28,607 nucleotides of DNA from CADEED01 sp036274075 (GTDB lineage: Bacteria; Pseudomonadota; Gammaproteobacteria; Steroidobacterales; Steroidobacteraceae). Below the pieces are notes generated by a model. The model was not told the origin of the DNA. It saw only the letters and a list, made by a program, of their open reading frames with translations, and made no database searches. Positions 25,098 through 28,607 of the stretch are shown piece by piece. The stretch lies in assembly GCA_036274075.1 (NCBI GenBank), contig DASUGK010000016.1:1-28607 (forward strand). The letters run 5' to 3'. Made by a program: the position numbers and the translations under genes. How positions within the stretch are numbered: the first letter of the stretch is position 1; every line of letters starts with the position of its first letter.

Positions 25098-26099
25098 ATG
25101 GATCTCAGCCAATTCTCCATGACGTTGATCGTGCTGGTGCTGCTGGCACTGGCCTTCGACTTCATGAACGGTTTCCACGACGCGGCGAATGCCATCGCCA
25201 CCGTGGTGTCGACGGGCGTGCTCAAGCCGTGGCAGGCTGTGTTGTGGGCGGCGTTCTTCAACGTGCTCGCGTGGGCGGTATTCCACCTGTCGGTGGCGGC
25301 CACCGTAGGCAAGGGCATCATCGATCCGTCCTTCGTCGACAGCCGCGTGATATTCGGCGCGCTGATCGGCGCCATCAGCTGGAACCTGATCACCTGGTAC
25401 TACGGCATTCCGTCCAGCTCGTCGCACGCATTGATCGGCGGCATGATCGGCGCCGCGTTGATCAAGGCCGGCATGGCGCCGCTGCTGTGGCCCGGCATCC
25501 TCAAGACCGCCTCTTTCATCTTCATCGCGCCGCTGCTGGGCATGGCCTTCGGCGCCACGCTCATGCTGATCGTGTCGTGGCTGTGCTTCCGGCAGACACC
25601 CAAGCGCGTCGACCGCTGGTTCCGCCGCCTGCAGCTGATTTCCTCCGCCGCCTACAGCATGGGCCACGGCGGCAACGATGCGCAGAAGACCATGGGAATC
25701 ATCTGGCTGCTGCTGATCGCGAACGGCATCACGACCAAGGATCAACTGCCGAACTGGGTGGTGATGAGCTGCTTCCTTGCCATCGGCATCGGCACCATGT
25801 TCGGCGGCTGGCGCATCGTGAAGACGATGGGCCAGCGCATCACCAAGATCAAACCGGTGGGCGGCTTCGCCGCCGAGTGCGCCGGCTCGGTCACGCTGTT
25901 CATGGCCACGTATTTCGGCATCCCGGTGTCGACCACGCACACGATCACGGGCGCCATCATCGGTGTCGGCACCACGCGCGGCACCTCCGCCGTGCGCTGG
26001 GGCGTGGCCGGCAACATCGTGATCGCGTGGATCATCACCATTCCCGCCTCGGCCGGCATCGCGGCGCTGGCGTGGTGGGTGGGCGGCGTCTTCTTCTAA
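25098..26099 (+). CDS. pit: Low-affinity inorganic phosphate transporter (PiT family)
   Basis: PiT proteins import metal-phosphate complexes with protons. The 333-residue protein has about ten membrane segments and the two inverted PiT signatures: FMNGFHDAANAIATVVSTG at residues 22-40, and SMGHGGNDAQKTMGI near 188-202. FGIPVSTTHTITGAIIGVG is the matching C-terminal half of the second repeat, and GIPSSSSHALIGGMIGA that of the first. The size is nearer the short bacterial/archaeal PiTs than E. coli PitA (499). It is cotranscribed with the DUF47 gene. Its 3' end overlaps the convergent glutathione transferase gene by four bases. Confidence 0.94.
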   Translation: MDLSQFSMTLIVLVLLALAFDFMNGFHDAANAIATVVSTGVLKPWQAVLWAAFFNVLAWAVFHLSVAATVGKGIIDPSFVDSRVIFGALIGAISWNLITWYYGIPSSSSHALIGGMIGAALIKAGMAPLLWPGILKTASFIFIAPLLGMAFGATLMLIVSWLCFRQTPKRVDRWFRRLQLISSAAYSMGHGGNDAQKTMGIIWLLLIANGITTKDQLPNWVVMSCFLAIGIGTMFGGWRIVKTMGQRITKIKPVGGFAAECAGSVTLFMATYFGIPVSTTHTITGAIIGVGTTRGTSAVRWGVAGNIVIAWIITIPASAGIAALAWWVGGVFF

Positions 26100-26800
26100 C
26101 CCCGGGCCGGGATCGACAGTCCGCGCGCCACCGCGGGCCGCGCCAGGAAAGCCTCGAGCGCACGGGCGACATTGCGGAATTCGCCGAAAGACACCAGCTC
26201 ACCCGCGCCGTAATAACCCACGAGGTTGCGCACCATCGGGAAGATCGCGATGTCGGCGATGCTGTATTCGCCGCCCATCATCCAGTCGCGCGATTCGAGA
26301 TGCCGGTCGACGACCTTCAGCAGCCGGCGTGATTCGGCCACGTAGCGATCGCGCGGGCGCTTGTCTTCCCACTCGCGCCCGGCGAATTTGTGGAAGAAGC
26401 CGAGCTGGCCGAACATCGGCCCGATGCCGCCCACCTGGAAGAACACCCACTGCAGGCACTGGTAACGCGCGCCCGCGGCGCGCGGCAGCAGCTTGCCGGT
26501 CTTCTCCGCCAGGTACAGCAGGATGGCGCCCGACTCGAACAGCGGCAGCGGCACGCCCTCCGGCCCGTTGGGGTCGATGATGGCCGGGATCTTGTTGTTG
26601 GGATTCAGCGAGAGGAATTCCGGCGACAGCTGGTCGTTGGTGTCGAAGTCCACCAGGTGCGGCTCGTACGGCAGCCCCGTCTCCTCCAGCATGATCGACA
26701 CCTTCACGCCGTTGGGCGTGGGCAGCGAGTAGAGCTGGAGCCGGTCGGGATGTTTCGCCGGCCATCGGCGCGTGACGGCGAACGTGGACAGGTCGGCCAT
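26096..26800 (-). CDS. Glutathione transferase, YfcG/YghU-like (Nu class)
   Basis: The 234-residue protein has an N-terminal thioredoxin-fold domain and a C-terminal helical domain. LYSLPTPNGVKVSIMLEE around residues 24-41 contains the TPNG loop that binds glutathione in YfcG and YghU; NNKIPAI and FESGAILLYLAEKTGK complete the glutathione site. The YfcG/YghU enzymes bind two GSH molecules or GSSG and show disulfide reductase rather than classical transferase activity, which suits the neighbouring dsbB. The ATG at 26800 was chosen because the family similarity begins right after it; an open frame further upstream is a shadow of dsbB. It begins two bases after the dsbB stop. Confidence 0.92.
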   Translation of the reverse strand: MADLSTFAVTRRWPAKHPDRLQLYSLPTPNGVKVSIMLEETGLPYEPHLVDFDTNDQLSPEFLSLNPNNKIPAIIDPNGPEGVPLPLFESGAILLYLAEKTGKLLPRAAGARYQCLQWVFFQVGGIGPMFGQLGFFHKFAGREWEDKRPRDRYVAESRRLLKVVDRHLESRDWMMGGEYSIADIAIFPMVRNLVGYYGAGELVSFGEFRNVARALEAFLARPAVARGLSIPARG

Positions 26801-26802
26801 GA

Positions 26803-27303
26803 TCAGGCCCGGCGCGACGGGTAGACGATGTTGTTGACGATGCCCACCAGTCCCAGCGACACCGCCATGATGAGCACCCAGCCCGGCATCGAGATGCCGA
26901 GCAGAGTCCAGTCGACGGTGCCGCATTCACCGCCGCCGGTCATGACGCGCCGGATGACTTCGAACAGCGGAAACATCTCCACCAGGGTGTCGAGTGGTGC
27001 GCCGCAGGACGGAACGGTGCCTGCCGGCTGATGCTGGATCCACACGTGGCGTCCGGCCACCCAGGTGGTAGCTCCCGCCACCAGCAGGATGAGCACACCG
27101 TACACGATGGAGCCGATGCGCCGCGCGGGATGCAGGGCCGCGACCAGGAATACGGCTCCCAGCGCAGCGATGCACACCCGCTGGAACATGCACAGGGGAC
27201 ACGGCTCCAGGCCCAGCACGCCCTGCGCATAGTAGATGGCCCAGAGGACCATGCCGATGCACACCACCGCGGCCGCGAGATTGATCTTCTGTCTGCGATC
27301 CAT
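26803..27303 (-). CDS. dsbB: Disulfide bond formation protein DsbB
   Basis: DsbB re-oxidises DsbA in the periplasm and passes the electrons to ubiquinone or menaquinone. The 166-residue protein has four membrane segments. The first periplasmic loop carries CPLC at residues 35-38, followed by an Arg in FQR as in E. coli (quinone contact). The second loop carries Cys100 and Cys127, the pair that attacks DsbA. These four cysteines match C41/C44 and C104/C130 of E. coli. The gene lies 22 bases after narK and two before the glutathione transferase. dsbA is not in the window. Confidence 0.95.
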   Translation of the reverse strand: MDRRQKINLAAAVVCIGMVLWAIYYAQGVLGLEPCPLCMFQRVCIAALGAVFLVAALHPARRIGSIVYGVLILLVAGATTWVAGRHVWIQHQPAGTVPSCGAPLDTLVEMFPLFEVIRRVMTGGGECGTVDWTLLGISMPGWVLIMAVSLGLVGIVNNIVYPSRRA

Positions 27304-27325
27304 GGGCCCGGATCATATAGGAAGA

Positions 27326-28540
27326 CTAGATCCGGGCGGTCGTCACTCCGATCGCGCCCCAGGTGGTGCGCCAGCGATGCTTGATGCTCGTCAACCCGAT
27401 CAGCGCGACCACGGCCAGCGACGCGAACAGCAACAGGCCGGCCTGGTAGCTGCCGGTGTGCTGCTTCGACAGGCCCAGGCTCGAGGCGAGGTAGAAGCCG
27501 CCGATGCCGCCCGTCATGCCCACGAGCCCGGTCATCACGCCGATCTCGTGGCGGAAGCGCTGCGGCACCAGCTGGAACACCGAGCCATTGCCCATGCCGA
27601 GGGCGAGCATGGCGACGACCATGAGTGCGAGCGCGGCGGAGGCGCTGTCCGGGCGGAAGCTCACCGTGGTCAGCACCACCGCCACGATGGCGTACATGCA
27701 CGTCAGCGCGCGGATGCCGCCGATGCGATCCGCCAGCGCGCCGCCGATGGGGCGCACCAGCGAGCCCGCGAACACGCAGCCCGCGGTGAAGTAACCCGCG
27801 TGCACGGCGTTCAAGCCGTACTCGGTGTTGAAGTAGATGCTCAGCGAAGAAGCCAGTCCCACGAAACCGCCGAAGGTCACCGCGTAGAAGAACATGAACC
27901 ACCAGGCGTCGCTCACCTTGAGCACGTCGAGGTATTCCTTCCAGGTCTTGGGCGGCGGCGCGCCCGGGCTGTCCTTCGCCGCGAATAGATAGACCACGAA
28001 AGCGACGATGAGCGGCACGGCAGCGAGCCCGATGACGTTCTGCCAGCCGATCCAGGCCGCGAGGCCGGGCGCGAGCAATGCGGCGAACACCGTGCCCGAA
28101 TTGCCCGCGCCGGCGATGCCCAGCGCCGTGCCCTGGAACTGCGGCGGATACCAGCGCGAAGCCAGCGGCAACGCGACCGCGAAGCTCGCACCGGCCACGC
28201 CGAGGACCACACCCAGCCACAACGTGCTGCCGTAGCTCTCGACGCCCACCGCCCAGGCCACGAGCAACCCGACGATCACCACGACCTGGCCGATGAGCCC
28301 GGCGCGCCGCGGCTTCAGGTGGTCGACGAGGATGCCATTCACCACGCGCAACAGGGCGCCGGCCAGCACCGGCAGCGCCACCATGAAGCCTTTCTGGGCG
28401 GCGTCGAGATGGAGATCCTGGGAGATTTGCACCGCGAGCGGTCCGAGCATCACCCAAACCATGAAGCTCATGTCAAAGTAGAAGAAGGCAGACAACAGCG
28501 TGGGCAGGTGCCCCGCCTTGAGAAACTCGCGATTGATCAC
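27326..28540 (-). CDS. narK: NarK-type nitrate/nitrite transporter (MFS)
   Basis: The protein is a 12-segment major facilitator of the nitrate/nitrite porter family. Both nitrate signature motifs are present: GIAGAGNSGTVFAALLAP in segment 5 and GMGNGSVFQLVPQRF in segment 11. Arg65 in LRVVNGILVDH and the Arg of GSLVRPIGG lie where E. coli NarK places its two substrate-binding arginines. I chose the GTG at 28540, ten bases after a GAGGGG site, giving VINREFLKAGH and 404 residues, which matches the family start; the frame is open 16 codons further to an ATG at 28588. No nitrate or nitrite reductase is in the window, so the direction of transport is open. It is probably the first gene of narK-dsbB-GST. 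Confidence 0.9.
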   Translation of the reverse strand: MINREFLKAGHLPTLLSAFFYFDMSFMVWVMLGPLAVQISQDLHLDAAQKGFMVALPVLAGALLRVVNGILVDHLKPRRAGLIGQVVVIVGLLVAWAVGVESYGSTLWLGVVLGVAGASFAVALPLASRWYPPQFQGTALGIAGAGNSGTVFAALLAPGLAAWIGWQNVIGLAAVPLIVAFVVYLFAAKDSPGAPPPKTWKEYLDVLKVSDAWWFMFFYAVTFGGFVGLASSLSIYFNTEYGLNAVHAGYFTAGCVFAGSLVRPIGGALADRIGGIRALTCMYAIVAVVLTTVSFRPDSASAALALMVVAMLALGMGNGSVFQLVPQRFRHEIGVMTGLVGMTGGIGGFYLASSLGLSKQHTGSYQAGLLLFASLAVVALIGLTSIKHRWRTTWGAIGVTTARI

Positions 28541-28569
28541 GGAAACGATTCCCCTCGACAAGCCAGCGT

Positions 28570-28606
28570 CGGGGGAAGCCCATTGCAAATTGCAGACCAG
28601 CCCCCG
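28570..28606. repeat. Inverted repeat upstream of narK
   Basis: CGGGGG (28570-28575) and CCCCCG (28601-28606) form six-base arms around an 11-base palindrome, TGCAA-A-TTGCA (28584-28594). It lies 30-66 bases upstream of the chosen narK start. It could be an operator or the remains of an upstream terminator, and the window ends here, so the context is missing. Confidence 0.35.
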
Positions 28607-28607
28607 C

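Noticed and set aside
23751..25940. Antisense open frame of 729 codons opposite dapE, DUF47 and pit
   Set aside because: Its translation is His/Asp/Val-rich, typical of the complement of GC-rich codons, and shows no recognisable fold or start signal.

Overview
The window is a GC-rich stretch of bacterial chromosome that reads as a gammaproteobacterium. The block rpsB-tsf-pyrH-frr-uppS-cdsA-dxr-rseP-bamA with a divergent map-glnD-dapC-dapD matches the order I know from Pseudomonas and its relatives; in E. coli dxr sits before uppS. A lineage near Steroidobacterales, Nevskiales or Xanthomonadales is plausible, but that is inference from composition and gene style only. No rRNA, tRNA, CRISPR array, transposase or phage gene was seen.

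Layout. Positions 1-7653 (minus strand): ribosomal protein S2, EF-Ts, UMP kinase, ribosome recycling factor, UPP synthase, CdsA, Dxr, RseP and the first 25 codons of a probable bamA. A rho-independent terminator separates tsf from pyrH; downstream of it the genes are tightly packed, with cdsA overlapping both of its neighbours. Positions 7654-7875 hold the divergent rpsB/map control region. Positions 7876-13412 (plus): map, glnD, dapC, dapD. Positions 13425-16670: an AlkZ-like DNA glycosylase homologue, a secreted metzincin protease with a GlyGly-CTERM-like tail, and a helix-turn-helix regulator with a palindrome in its leader.

Positions 16866-26099 form a phosphate-uptake island. On the minus strand are pstS, an outer-membrane porin, pstC, pstA and pstB; on the plus strand, after dapE, a DUF47 (PhoU-like) gene and a Pit transporter. 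Thus high-affinity uptake (Pst), low-affinity uptake (Pit) and a candidate outer-membrane entry route lie together. A good PhoB box precedes pstCAB. A box-like repeat in the reverse orientation overlaps the predicted -35 of DUF47-pit, which would fit opposite control of the two systems. No phoU, phoB or phoR lies in the window. dapE, which completes the succinylase branch of lysine/diaminopimelate synthesis with dapD and dapC, sits in the middle of this island.

Positions 26096-28540 (minus): a NarK-type nitrate/nitrite transporter, the disulfide-bond protein DsbB and a YfcG/YghU-like glutathione transferase, probably one operon. Most of the window is conserved housekeeping DNA. The less ordinary parts are the phosphate regulation, the sorted metalloprotease, the AlkZ-like protein, the long S2 tail, a REP-like repeat and a possibly leaderless dapE.
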